DNA of 64,000 nucleotides from Hydractinia symbiolongicarpus (taxonomy: Eukaryota; Cnidaria; Hydrozoa; Anthoathecata; Hydractiniidae): NCBI RefSeq assembly GCF_029227915.1, contig NC_079883.1:3286001-3350000 (forward strand). Direction: 5' to 3'. Of this stretch, positions 22,901-37,600 are shown piece by piece (the first letter of the stretch is position 1; the number at the start of each line of letters is the position of its first letter). The notes under the pieces are model-generated. The model was not told the DNA's origin, did not search any database, and saw nothing but the letters and a program-made list of their open reading frames with translations. Made by a program: the position numbers and the translations under genes.

Positions 22901-25900
22901 TGATTTACCCCAGGTTTGTTTTTTCCTAAATCACACGATATTATTTGTAAGCAACCCAATTTCTAAGACTCTGTCTCAAGTAAAAAGCTTTTTAGCATCT
23001 GTTAGATTTAACAGCCATAATATTCTGAAAAACGTATTATTGTTTTAGCAGCACTATACCTTGTTAGAAACATAAATGTCAGAATCAAAGCAAACCAAAA
23101 ATTTATTGGGTGCCAAGCAACCAGATAAGCAACTCAAGGAGTACAAAGAGTTCTTGTTGTTCTTACAAGGTTTCACCCCAAAAATGAATTGTTATATAAA
23201 AGAAAAATGTAAGAAAGCAAGCATATTTTATCTTTCCATAGGCTGTAAAATTATTTCTTGAAGTTTTATCTAACCAACAAGATCTGTCTGTTATTGAGTT
23301 CCCATTGGAAGAAGGCGTAACTTTTCTGCATTTTGCTGTACAACACTCCACAAGATGTTTAGCGCAAGTTTTACCACATTTTAAGCATTTTATAAACAAA
23401 GTTGATTGTAATGGTAAGTTTTTCTTTTCTGTGAAGATAAATTGTTTGGAAAATGCAGCATTTGCTGCCATGAATATTTTGTGACCCAAACGAATACATT
23501 GTGGATAGATATGACTGCAGGTACTATACTAACCAATTTTATGGAATATAATATCTGTGAACTGTAGAGACATATTTTTCTGCTGTTTAGAATAGCTTAT
23601 AGCTACCTAAAATACAGTGGCCAAATTTTGCTGTTGCTAAAAATATTTCAAATTTTCGATTCAAAAAAATTGAAGCGTGAAAAAGACCTCTCGGAATTGT
23701 AAGCTGTTTGAGACAAAACCAAATAAAACTGCATTCTTATGGTAATTTATAAAAAAAAATTATCTTATGAATCCGAAGCACAAGAGACTATATAAGAAAG
23801 TGTGAACTACTAGGCTTTACCTTCAAATTTAGATAATTAAAAACTTCATTACATGTGGGTTTTATATTTTTTTTAAAAATTAAAACTTATCAAACTTATC
23901 AAAATCAAAAATATAATTGTATAAAGCTTAAGTTTAACTAAAATATTTATTACACAGCCACAAGTTTAAACAAGCCTATTGAAGAAGCTTCAAAGAAAAT
24001 TATAATATAAATCAAAGATAAGCAAAGCTTCTAGTATTGTAAAATTTTGATATTTTGGGAGATTGCATTCTGGTTAAGATTACTTAATGTCATGAAAAAA
24101 GGACTGATATCTCCATAAAGCTGTAAAAATAGAAAGGTGTAAAGCTAGCAAAATATCAAAATGGAATCACATGCGTCTTTAACCCTTTCGGTACGGAGCA
24201 AGAATTCCCCTATTTCCGAGAGTAAAAACCTATTATTTTAAAACTACATCTAATGCAATCATATTGAAATTTTCAACCTTTTTTTCTGAAAAAACTTAGC
24301 GGAAAATGGAAAAAAAGAAAATTTCATGCACTCCATCTGGACCAAAAATCCATAACGGCGGATAATTTTTTTTTTTAAAAAGTGTAACTTTTCGTTTTGT
24401 TCAAGCTTAAAAGATATATTACTTCAAATAAAGTTGTAAATATGCCTGAATCCATGTACCTAATTTTAAGAGTGACCTACTGCAAAAAATGGTTAAAAAG
24501 TTTTAAGGTAAACACAAGATATGACGGTTTTAGTGAACTTGAATTTGAATAAAAATCTGCGGTAACAAGCAAAACAAAAGAAAAAGTCTCGGAAAAAGTT
24601 TGCTGAATTTGATTCCTCATACTTAAAAAACCAAATAAATGTTACTCGTTAGTAAGAAAAAAAAATCATAAAAAATTAGTATATATTGTTCATAGGACAA
24701 AAATTACTAATCTTCAGCGCTGTAATGAAGCTTATATATGGTATATTCTAAAACAGTTCTCAGGGTGAAGTTCTGGTTTTGAAGGGCAATAACTGTCCCG
24801 AAAAAGTAGTTCTCAATGGCAACCTAGCCTGGTTTTCTGCGACTGGGACCCTAAAGTTCTCTTGTTCTTCAGGAGTGCCAGTTGATAGAGATTTTATCAC
24901 TTCTACAACAAATTCTAAAAACGACATTGTTGATCCGCTTTTTTTGGCATGAATTTTGTGAGCATTTAGAATGGTCTGCATAATCAACTGCAATGCAATT
25001 TTACAGTACCACTTATAAGACTTTCTGAGTGTTTGAAGATTGTGCAATTGCTGATCCACTCTGTCGACACCTCACATATGTTGGTTGTATGATTTAATGG
25101 CAGTTGGCTTTTTACAGTCTCAGTATCTCGTTTCACTGGTTCCATTGTAGGTTGATGGCATGTGGTAAGCATAAAGACAACCTTTTGCTTTCCACCAGCT
25201 TTATCTTTTGAAGACCGATATTTGACAGCAACCATTGTGTCTTCCTTTTGACAATAGAATGATGCACTTCCTTTTTATAGGTTTACAGGAACAATGTCTT
25301 TAGAATAGTTGTACCTGTTTGATCTACTGGTACCTACCAGATGCGTTTTGTTCTCAAGAAAATATGAGGCAAGTGACAGGCTTGTGTAGAAGTTGTCAGT
25401 GTATAAAATATATTCTTTTCCAAGGAACTGGTGCATCAGGACGGCTGGAATTCTCTCAGTGGTAGGCATGTCTCCGTTAGGGTCATCATCTTTGAACATT
25501 CCCTTCCCGCAATATATAAGGAAATCAAGCGTAACTCCATCAGAGGTGCACAGTTCGTAGATCTTTATACCAAAGCGGGCCCGCTTTGTTTTTATATACT
25601 GCCGGAAATGCAGGCAACCTTTGAAGAGGACAAGTGATTCGTCAACAGACAGACACTGACCAGGGGTTTAAACACTTTTGTATCTCATTTGAAGTAAGTC
25701 AATCAATGGTCTTATGTTATGCAACCTGTCTCTATTTTCATCATCTTTGTCGTACTCTGGATCTTCATTGTTGTTAAAGTGTAAAAAACGCTGGATGAAG
25801 TAGAAGCGATCTCGTTTCATCGTTTTGGCGAAAATAGATGTATTCGAGTATTCATCGTTTACCCAATATATTTTTACAGAAGGTTTATGTACCACCTCAA

Positions 25901-28900
25901 AAAGCAAAACAATAGCAAGAAATTTTCTTATTTCCGCTACAGTAACAGGGTCCCATGCTACGTCACAGGTAGCGAAGTATTGAGCAGCAAAGCGATTTGT
26001 CTCGGTGACTAACAAATCCCAGAACTCATTTGTGAGGTAGAGATTCAAAAAATCTAAGGGTTCATTTCCATTCATTTCTAACATTTAGTCCCTCAGCTTC
26101 TGAAAATGGAAAATCTTTTAGATTTACAAATTCTTCTTCGGCAACTTCTTTCCAGTGTGCTATTGGGTGGCGTTGATTCTGATGATTAGCTGCTAAGTTA
26201 CGTGGTATTTAACCGGCCACTGCGGTGCCTCTCAGTCTGCCTCTCCTTCTGGGTCCTATTCGTCCTCCACGAATTCTGATTGCTCTAGCAGCAGCAACAT
26301 GTCCACCTCGTGTCCTTACTCTTCCAGCATGCCCGAGTCCTCTTCTTGCAGCAGCAGCTCCGTGAAGTCTTGCTGGGCTCTTCCAACATGGGGCCTCTTT
26401 GAAAGGTTAATCAGCAGTTCCTCTTCACTGTTAGGGCTACCAGCTTCAGTATCAGTATCATTGTTTTCAGAATGTCTTTCTTTTTCACCATCAGCAGAAG
26501 TTTCCTCTTGTTCAAGAGGAACACCTGGTGGAGCTGTGGTTATAGTCTGATTTTCTTTTGACTGCAGTACATCTTCGGATTCATGAACATGGCTTTCAGG
26601 GATATTGAAAAGTGATTATTTTTGAAAGAACAATGCTATGAACAAACGGGTTTTTTCCCTGATTCGGAAATTTATTCTAGTTTCGGAACATATTTTGCTT
26701 TGTAGTCTGGGAAAAGCCGTATCAATTCCATTGGCTGATTTTTTCATTGGCAGGCGCACTGCCAACGTGGAAATTTTAATGATTTCTATACGCAGTCACA
26801 CTGCCAATGCGTATACCGAAAGGATTAAAGCCTTGAAATACCCACAAAATTTTGAGCTTGAACCAGGACAGCCACTCATCACTAAAAATTAAAATGCTAT
26901 TGTGTATTTAAAAGATAATAAATTTTGATATAATTATATTTATGTAAACATTATGATAGGGTTTTCACCACTGATGTATGCCTGTGAACTTGGCAAAGAT
27001 GACAGTGTAGCGCTTCTCCTTCTCAATGGTGCATCAATTCATACACAGGTCAGAATTATACTTACTCTAATCTGCACTTAAAGGGAAGAAACACATTTAC
27101 CTAAAGATACCTTAGCAGTAAAAGCATTTGCATTATAACTTCGATTTTCGCAAACGTTTTTTCCATAGAACACACCAAAATTGGCCAACCATAGAAGTTT
27201 TTTCCTGCCAATTACTCATATTTTTTAAAAACGCAAAAGTTCACTTCTGCAGAAAAACAAAAAAGGAACAACTAAAACATTTTTCCTTATCTCTCTACTT
27301 TATACAAACCAATACACTGAATATTGTCACTATGGAACTGCAATGTTGTCATTGAAAAAATATTACCGATTAGTCACTGTTAGAAGATGTTCCAACAGCG
27401 CTATGCATTTCTGACAACAAAATTGTGAAAACACAGTCTTTCTTCCTTCAATCTATTTTAAATCTTGATTAAGTATAAACAAGACGTATGATATACATAA
27501 ACTAGCTCACAAAACACAGACATTGACATTCATAATCAATTTGAGCAAGCAAAGATTGCATTAAATGTTTACAACTCGTGCTACTGTGCTTCCATGACTT
27601 TGAATTACACTGATACTTTAGGACTGCAAGTCCACAGGTATGCTATCTTGTCTAAATAGTTTCATCACCATGTGCATAATTCGCTAAATGGTACCGCTCC
27701 CACTTGGAAGGTTGATGGTCCTCAGATCGAAACCGATGACGTTACATTTTCTCCCATATTGTTATATGGACTTTTCTATACATATTTTTACTCTTCCCTA
27801 ATTACAATTAGACAAACCATTTCTTTGCATATTGAAAAAAGTTAAGTGTAGTTCAGTTGGGTTTGATCACAGAACTAGACTACAAGATTCCCTTGACTAG
27901 CGCGTGCTACTCTTAAACCTAACTTTGATCCCTCTTATTGCTCAAGCTGTAAAACATCCAACCAATACACATGCGACTTTTAGTGCAAAAACGTTGTAAA
28001 TTTGTTGATATGATTTAAAAATAAACACTTTTAAATACTGCTACTGTGGTTGGGTAGTTGGAAGTGACTATAATTTTTTTTTTTCACCTTTTCTTATTTT
28101 TTTGCTTTATATTTCAGGAAACAGATTGTTAAGCCTAGGAATGAAAAATATTTGATTTTCCAACAAAATCCTAACAAAAATCAAATTGACCCAGGTGAAG
28201 AAACCTAGGTCAACAAGGGAGGCGCTCAAAATCAGTGAAAAATCCCATTGTAGTACAGACGCCTCATCTCCCTATTAACATCTAGTCTCTACGAGCTAGA
28301 TAATAAGAAATTTGGTAAATATTAAAGATACGTGATCCACAAAATGTTATTCCTGCAAAAAAATTAATGCAAAAGCTATGTTTACAAATTTATCTGCAAT
28401 TTTATTACTATGAACATTTTTTGCCTTAATGTTGGCATATTGTTGTTTGCTTTTGCCACTTAAAATTTTTTCTAATCTTTGCTAACATTCATAAATTTCT
28501 AACATAGCCATGTTATGTGGTTCAAAAGTTTGCAAAAGTTTGCATCTTCAATTTTTCCTCTTATCATAGGACAAAGACTGGACAACACCCCTTCACCTAG
28601 CTGCTGCAAGTGGAAATTTAAAATCGATTGAATTGTTGATTTCTCATGGTCATAGTGTTAATTGTCTTGACAAGTTTGGTTGGCCGCCTTTACTGTACGC
28701 TAACTTTAAAGCAACCCAATCTTCTGTTATCGCACTGTTTAGAGCTGATCCCAAACAGATTTTTTGCTTAAGTAATCTGCTGCACAATAATGACGAGGGA
28801 ATGAGGAGAAAAAATGCTAAGGTTTGTTTCATTAATTTGCTATAATATCTATCATATATATATCATAAATTTAAAGCAACTACAATGTATCAAAATTACA

Positions 28901-31614
28901 ACCGCTATGTCTTTGATCACATTTAAGTATCTGTGCCTACAGCTAATAGGTATAGGCCTATTAACTTGTCATTAAAATTATTTTTCAGGTAATTCAAGAA
29001 ACCCTACTGTCAATCTCGCATATTGACGCATATTACACCATTTTTAATGATTTTATTGCATCAAATATGTCACTTCTTGATGAAAACGATAGTGGTTTGT
29101 TTACAAAAACATGGAGGATGATTTTAAACTTTGAAAACAAAGTGCGCTGGTTAAGAACCAAGTATGCTCTGCTTAACCAAAACATTACCCTACATTTCTT
29201 CTACTTTTCAATCATTATACAGGGGTAAATTGTATTTTAACATTGTTCCTGTTTTACTCTTTAGATATTGTCTGTCTTATATGTCAAAGGTTTATAATAT
29301 CACAGTTGATCGCAAAAACGTGCTACAGTCAGCGTTAGATCATTACACCTATTATGGATTTTATCTTGCCAACATAAAAGTAAAGTTCAAAGGGGAAGCA
29401 GGTATGATATATATATATATGTTTTTAGTAAGGTTAGAAATTTAAAAGTTGAGAGACAGTAAGTTGGCTTTTTATGTATTTCTTAGTTTTGTCCTATGTC
29501 AATCAAATCAGCATATAGTTTTAAAAAAAGAGGAATATCAATTCTCAACTTGGTTTTAAAAAATATAATCAGGGTTGCCACCAAATTGGCGAAATCAGAG
29601 AAATCAGGAACTCTTAAATTTGATCAGGGAAAGAAGGATTACGGATAATCAGGAAATTTTTGTATTTTTAATTTTCATGTTTTTTGTAATATATATATTT
29701 TTTTCTAAATCCTTAATCCTGGTGAAATCAGAGAAATCAGGAACTCTTAAATTTGATCAGGGAAAGAAGGATTATGGATAATCAGGAAATTTTTGTATTT
29801 TTAATTTTCATGTTTTTTGTAATATATATATTTTTTTCTAAATCCTTAAGTTCATTATTCATCAAACTCTTAGCTGATTAACTGAACTTCATCATGACCT
29901 ATTTTCTCAATTTCCTGGACCTTCACGAGCTGTTAATTGTTTCATAGTAGAGACATTGCAGAAACTGTGCACACATCTGTTTAAGTAGAGCTTTTGGAGT
30001 TTTTTGGCTGCCAAGAATTGGTCAACCTTACCCCTAAACATTTAAGCTTATTTTCTAATAAACTTTACTTTTAAAGCAGCGTTAACTCACAAGCCTCCTT
30101 CCCCTTTTCCACTTCGCATGTTTATGCAGTGTGGCCACTCATACTGAAATAACTGGAAATTGTGGAAAATCAAAATGTTTAGTTACTCACAAATGATTCC
30201 AAACATTTGGCTCAAGTCGTAGAAAGACAGAAAGTTTTTCACCAATTTTATTAACTGATTCAAATCATGGTAATTAAAAACTGAAAAATATACTTGAAAA
30301 AGGTACTGAAATCTATGGAATTGAAATTGAAATTTTAAGTCCTATTAATTATTTATTTATTTATTCGCAATTTCACATTAAAAAAATTGATGACATCACA
30401 AGTTTTGAAATGACATAATCAATTTTGTCATAAATTAAACTATTTCCAGCAGATCAGTTAATTTCATTAATTATTCTTAGAAAAAGTATTTGACAACATA
30501 TAAGACACATATATTAATTAAAATTTTGTTCCTGTTACCACCAAAAATTGATCCTATATTAAAACCAGCTTTAAGTTGAAGCATTTATTGGGGAAATTTT
30601 AGGAGTGAGGCTTTTAACAGAGAAAGTTAAGTTGAATTTGTGAAGAGAAATTAGGTGTTACGCATATGAAGGTATATGTTTGCATTTTCAATAAGGATTA
30701 TGTTGTGGTGTCTAATTCAGTGTGTTTAACAACTTATCACTTTCTATTTTTGTAACAATGTAAATTTGAAACCATATTCAATTTCAAAATTTTTTAAAAA
30801 AACGTCTTTTATTATTACATGTATGATGTTAACATAATATTACATAAAATTATCATGGAAAGACTTATACTAAAAGTTCTGTTAGTATACAATTTCTTTG
30901 TTTTATTGCTTTTCGAAGTGCAGTCACATATGTAATTTTCTCATTTTCCATCTTAAAATTATTTTGTTTGTGTTTTAGGAAGTTGTTTGGGACCAAAAAG
31001 AGAATTTATCACTTGTTTAGTTGAAAGTTTAATTGATACAGAGAAAAAATTACTGACTCAATTGGATAACCAACATTACAGGTAAGAGGTTGTCTTTTGG
31101 CAAGTCTTATTTTTGTTGGAAGGTTTAATGCTAATTCTTTATTAAACTATTTTTTTTATATTTGGAAATTTTAAGATAATTTAACTCGCCTATAACTTAT
31201 TTATTTTTGTCTTTAATTATTTGTTGCATTATTTCATTTCTTCAAAGAATGGAATATTTTTTCTTTATTGTGACATGCAAGTGCATCAAGTAAATGTTTT
31301 ACACAAAAACAACACACAACTGATGGCCTTGTGGTAGAGTGTTCCCTTCCAGTGCAAAAGGTCTTGGGTTCAAACCCCAACCGAGTCATGCCAGAGACTA
31401 TAAAATTGTGAATCGATCTTTTCTGCTTAACGTTTAGCATGAGAATAAGATTGATATCTCGCTTATCTAGCTGAGCAGCTGTTGATCTTGCATGCCTTCC
31501 GTAGCTCAAATGGGAACTTTAAATGCACTTGGACTTCCTTCGTAGGACCCTTGTTGATAGCTGTACTAATAGGATCTAAAGAGGCTATCCTGTGTAAATA
31601 ATAATAATAATATT

Positions 31615-31666
<52 letters not shown>

Positions 31667-34600
31667 GTAATTATCATAAATAGTTTGAAACTAACAAACT
31701 AGTGTTTTTGTGAAAATCAAACTTCATGTAATAAACTTGGGTAAGAAATAAGAAATTTTATTTTACCAATTTTATGTTTAGTTTAGTAGCAAACAGTTAC
31801 TTCATGAACCACTTGAGGACAGCCTTAAAAAATTTGGAAATAAAAGAAGAAGAGAAAGAGAATAAAAATCTATGTGGTGGTTTAAATACAGATACTAAAA
31901 ATGCATACAGTAAAAATTGTGCCATCGAAGAGAGCACACCCTCACATTTATCTTTTATTGAAAAAATGGAAAGTAAACTTAACATATTGGACAGTGACAT
32001 GCTGAAAGCAACATCAAGTTGTATGTCAGATGAATCATCTAATTTGTCAAAATATATGCCATCTGTCAGTGGTGATATCACCACTGAAAAATCTACTGTG
32101 GATGTAACTGATTGTAACATAATCCCATTTTCGGATGGTGACATCACAACTGCAGAATCTACTGTGTATAAGAACGATGGTGACATAATTCCATTTCCTG
32201 ATGGTGAAATCACCACTGCAGAATCTAATGTGGATAAGAATGATGGTAACATTGTCCCAATTCCTGATGGTGATAATTCACCATATGCAGAAGCAATGTC
32301 ATGCTCTAAAGACGATACGGCATGTTACGCAGACAATATGTTAAATATAAGTGATGTTGATATGCTGGCTGCAGCTGATGGCTATACATCAAAACCATTA
32401 AAGATTTCTGTTATAGAAATAAAAGACGAGGATGATCTGCATGCACCAGCTAATATCTGTACCTCAAAAGAATTAATTACAACAGGAGACAATGTATCTC
32501 CAAACACCTCTGTTGTAGAAGCACAAGGAAATACTGATATATTTGCCACAGTTCCTGATTTTGCTCCAGAAGTGTTGGTTAGCACAGAGGATAATGGCAT
32601 ACTACCCGTTGTGGCTGTTGAAGAAACTATTTTAGTTACTAGTGAAAATATTCCAGTCGGCAATGCCAATACTGAAACGACTGCTACACTACACAATATC
32701 ATAGAAATGCCTAGCATTGTGGAAAACCATAATGAAGACGTTTTATCAAATATAACAACCGAAGTGAAAAATGAAGAAAAACCCCCAGTCAAGGTACAAT
32801 ATCTCAATATTAATAATACCCTTCTGTTCACAAGAAAAACGTCTATTGAATTCGTTGTGTTATCCTTATTTCCCTGAAATGCGAAAAAATAATAATATAC
32901 ATTGAATAAGATTCTTGTTGTCTGATTATTGAAAAAAACGTGTAACTGTAGAATTCAAAATCGAGACTTCACAAATCAAGAACATTTAGAACGAAGAAAA
33001 TACTCTTATCCTTATAATGCCCATGTTTAGCTCAAGGTAACCTCCACCCTGAAAAAGGTTGTTTTCTTCCTTTCACTCGAAAAAAAGCATTTTCAGGTTG
33101 TGGACAGAATCTTTTGGTAGGGTAAAAATGTCACATGAAAATAGTAAACATAAAAGTAGCTGTCGAAACGTAGCCTAGAATAAATTCGCTTGTTCATGAC
33201 ATGATAATATTTACATTATCCAATGTCCCTAGTACTGTTGTTTTAAAACATTTTCCTGCTCTTAAAAATTAACCCAACTTTTGAAGAAGATACTGAGGAT
33301 GATCTCTTGATAGCTAATGTGTTTCTTACAATTTGTATAACAAAATACTTTTTAGCTGTACACAGATTACCAAACTGATTTAAAGAATAAACTTGTATCG
33401 ATTCACTTCTTTGGTCATTTTGTTGCACAAGTTATATTGAATCCAGATATTAACATCAGGATTCAACTTTCGAAAGCAGTTATAAAACAGGTTAGTGTTT
33501 TGTGTTGCATTTATTTTAAGATGGCTGGTTAAGTAAAACTATATAACTCCTGTGCCTGTGCAACTTAAACCTATTTTTAAGTGTTTTAAATATTTAAGTA
33601 AGTTTTTAGGTTAAGTATTTAAATTTTTTGTTTTTGCTATTTCTTTATTCAGTTTTCATGGTTCCACCACTCTATGAGACTTAGGCATCCCTTTTCTGTG
33701 GCACCAGCAACGATATTTTGATTTACTCCCACTCTATATATTTGCGGAAGAATTATTTACGAATCCAAACGTCTGAACTTTTTTTTTTAAAAAAAAGGTC
33801 TACCTTACATCCTTTGCATGTTAAAGTATAAAAAAATTCAAAATTTAGCTGGTATATCCTGCATATCCTAAAAGAATAATTAATTCCAGCCACTACTCGC
33901 ACCTATCATCTTTGAGACGGAAAGTAGGGTTAAGACGAAAAGTCAGGTTAAGACTGAAAGTCAGGTTAAGACGGAAGTTCGGTTAGGACGGAAAGTCAGG
34001 TTTTATTATATGGTCTGGTCGTTCGCCTGTCGAACACATTCCGGTCGTCATATATTCAAAAGTAGCGATTCGGCTACCATTTTAAACAGACATTGGGTAT
34101 TATTAGTATAATAAACTAGTTGTCAACCCGTGGAATAATCCACGGTGTCGCCCGTCCTGTAATTATCGTATTTCGTGTTTCCGTAACAGACTATTACAAC
34201 AAGCTACTATTATAGAGATTTTCGGTACATTTGTTGTGTTTAAAGATACATGTTTATTTTAGCTTGTTGGTATTCCTTTAAATCATCCTGAAGAGCTTTC
34301 AGAAATTGATCCTCAACTATACTCAAGTATTAAGAACAATGAAATGAACGAATTGGAATTACCTTTCTCTGTCACAACTCTCAATCCGTGGAATGACCAA
34401 CTTGAAGAAATACCTTTGACTGATAAAGAAGATGACATCATCTTAGATGAAAACAAGGTAACTTATTTTATTTAGGGGTATATTTTAGTTGCGTGTATCT
34501 TCTACTATTTCTGCTGGGGGGAGAGGACTGATATTTTTAAATTTCTTTCTTGCTCGGGGGAGCAAAACAAATAGTTGTTCTCTGGTTAAGGGGAAAAATT

Positions 34601-37600
34601 AATAAAATTATTCTGATAAAATATGTACTTTTCTGCAAACAATTTTTTAAAATAACGTGTATATGTAAACCTATTTTGAACATATTTATAAATTGTTTGC
34701 ATTGGTGAAAATTGAAACTTAAGGAACTTAATATCGTGTACATGTGTGTATTTAAATTTTTGCCTTATTTTATATAGAATTAAATGTTTCTGTTATGTGC
34801 ATTGTGAAAGATCTCTGTAATGTAAATTATGGAAGATCTTTGTAATGCACATTGTAGAAGATCTCTGTAATGCACATTGTGGAAGATCTCTGTAATGCAC
34901 ATTGTGGAAGATCTCTGTAATGCACATTGTGAAAGATCTCTGTAATGCACATTGTGGAAGATCTCTGTAATGCACATTGTGGAAGATCTCTGTTATGCAC
35001 ATTGTGGAAAATCTCTGTGATTTTTGGAAGACGAAGGTATACATTAGCGTACTAACGTTTTATAAAATTACAGTGTTTATTTTTTTTGTTTAGGAAGAAT
35101 ATCTGAAACTTTTGTCCTTATTTAAATGCGAAACATCCATTGCTGCTGAGCTTGAAGAATTTAAAAAAGGTTTTTATCAGGTAAGTTTTTAACTTCAGTT
35201 CCCACGACCTTGCTTTCATGAAAAAGGGAGGGTGGAACGATCAGTTAAAAGGCAATTGTACTCTTCCAGCGCATACCGTCATAGTTTAAATGTTCCCGGT
35301 AAACAAAAAATCTATGTTTTTTTCCGTCATTGCATTGAATAGATATTGTACAATTACGTTATTCCAGGAAATTAACGTGCAACAAGACGTATGATATACG
35401 TAAACAACCTCGCAAATAGAGTTTACAAAAAGTCTATCAAATTGTGATTTCTGTTACGAAGTTAGACACGACATATTTTGCTATTCAGATAGGCAATAAT
35501 ATTTGTTACGCACTACGCAGTTATTTCTCAAAATTGATTTGTGAGATTTTCTTGAACGGAACCATACCAAAAAAACAAAACAAAAAAAAAAAAAAAAGAA
35601 AGTCACTCAGTGAGAAAAGCAAATTAAAAAAAAATAACATACCAACGGCATTTAGGCGACAAGAAATCAAAATTTTGATGTCACCATCATGTTCAGCATA
35701 CTTTTTTTGTTAACTGTGCCAAATTTTGTCGAAAACAAACACCAATTTTGGCCTGAAACGTCATTTAGATGACTTCCAAATACTTGAGAGTTTAGGTACG
35801 AAGTTTAAATCTGTGACGTTGCAATTGACCATTTGGGACAAAGTTAGTTAAGAGTATCCTGGCAGGCGAAAAAAAAAAATAAAAAAATAAAAATAGGAAC
35901 CAAGATGAGATTCGAACACACGACTACTCCCGTGTCGGTGCTCAGAGAGGCATTAATTTCCATTCTTGTAGGACACATTTGCGTTCGAATATTAATTTAT
36001 AAAAAACGATATTTGCCATTAATTTTTTAGCAAATCAAGTTTTTTAAAAATTATTTGGGAATCCTTTTAATTTAAAAACTTTTTTAGGCTTTTCCTAGTT
36101 TAGGCGCCTTTTTCAATTTCTAATAATTATTTGTCTTGAAAATATGAAGTTTCTCGCTTTGATGTTCATGTTTACATTTTTTGTATAATAATACCAAAAG
36201 GGTGCAACGCACAAAGTGGATAATGTTTAAAAATCTTCTTATAACCTTCATAAAACCTCCATATATATTTGATTTATATATCTAAGTAGATTTCTCCACA
36301 TGTGAAATTATAAACATGTAGTTTTTTTTATTCTTGCATTACAGTGTATTCGTCGTGACGTCATCAGCATCTTTAACGCAGACGAATTTGCTCTCCTATT
36401 GAATGGTGTAAACAAAATCGATGTAGCTGACTGGAAGGCTAATACTCAGGTATGGTGTTTTGTTTTTTTTGTGCTTGTTGGTTTATTTGTTTTTGGTTTT
36501 GTTTGTTTGTTTCGTATTTCCGCTCTACACATGGCTTCCTTTCAAATAGCACATCTACATTTTAATACTCGTATAAGTCCGTCCGTCACACAAAAATATA
36601 CTGAAAGTATCGAGACGTACACCATGCGGTATAAAAAGAACGGGCGAGTTTTGTAAAAGTCGTTAAACGCCTTTCTTTAGTTAGATAATGATGTGCGCCA
36701 ACAAGATTATTGCAAAAGGAGTTTATGAAGAAAGTTTACTATTGTAATGATAATAAAGTTATGTTATATAAAGTTATAAAAAATCACATTATCAACGATA
36801 GCTTGGGTTTTAGAGGACTGCTGGTTAAATAAATATCACTTAGTGCATTAAGATTTTTGTAGCCAGAGCAACAATTTCTGCCATACGATGCATGGTGAAT
36901 AGAAAACTCGAAGATCTTAGCCGCTCGTATAAAAGCGGACCCCAGCACACTGGCTAGCTCAAGGGCGACATGTATTTGACATTATCTGTTGAATTTCAAT
37001 TAGCTATTAGGCGGAAAGCTTTTGGTGGAAACAACCATTTTTTTGCTGTTGTTGCGAAAATCTTGAAACAGCGTTGGAATGCAATATAGTTTGTTTTGTT
37101 TTCGGGTTTTATTGGTAATAAATGTTAAACTTATTGTTTTAGTATGCAACTTGGACATTAAGCGATCCAGTTATTACATGGTTTTGGAAAATTGTTGAAA
37201 ATCTGAAAGATGAAGAAAAATCGCTTTTGTTGAAGTTTACCACGGGTTCACCTTGTGTGCCCATGGGTGGTTTCAAACAAATGCGGGTACGTAAGTTTCG
37301 TTTTAATGAACCGTTTAATAATTTATATCGTCAATAAATAAATTTTCGCGAATCTACAGATTAAAAAATTTTCTTTGGCGAGATAAACTTTCGCGATTGG
37401 TGATTTTTTATGTTCTTACAAAAGAAGTGGCCTATGTTTCTTATGATAGAAAGGTGTTTTTTAACGATGTAATTTTCTTTCTAATAGTATTTAAAAACTT
37501 CTATTTGCAAATTAGGTTCATCGTCAAAATCACAAACAGATCAAACACATTTTTAGGCTCGTCTTCTTCCGGCTCCCACGCATCGTCGTCGCCATCGTCT

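Noticed and set aside
31797-32831. Minus-strand frames of about 150 codons
   Set aside because: Antisense shadows of ANK-HECT exon 9.
34780-35044. Minus-strand frames with repeated [14 protein letters not shown]-like sequence
   Set aside because: These are translations of the 25-bp tandem repeat in an intron.
35896-35975. tRNA-like B box (complement GTTCGAATCTC) on the minus strand
   Set aside because: No A box or stem pairing could be shown; at best a decayed SINE head.
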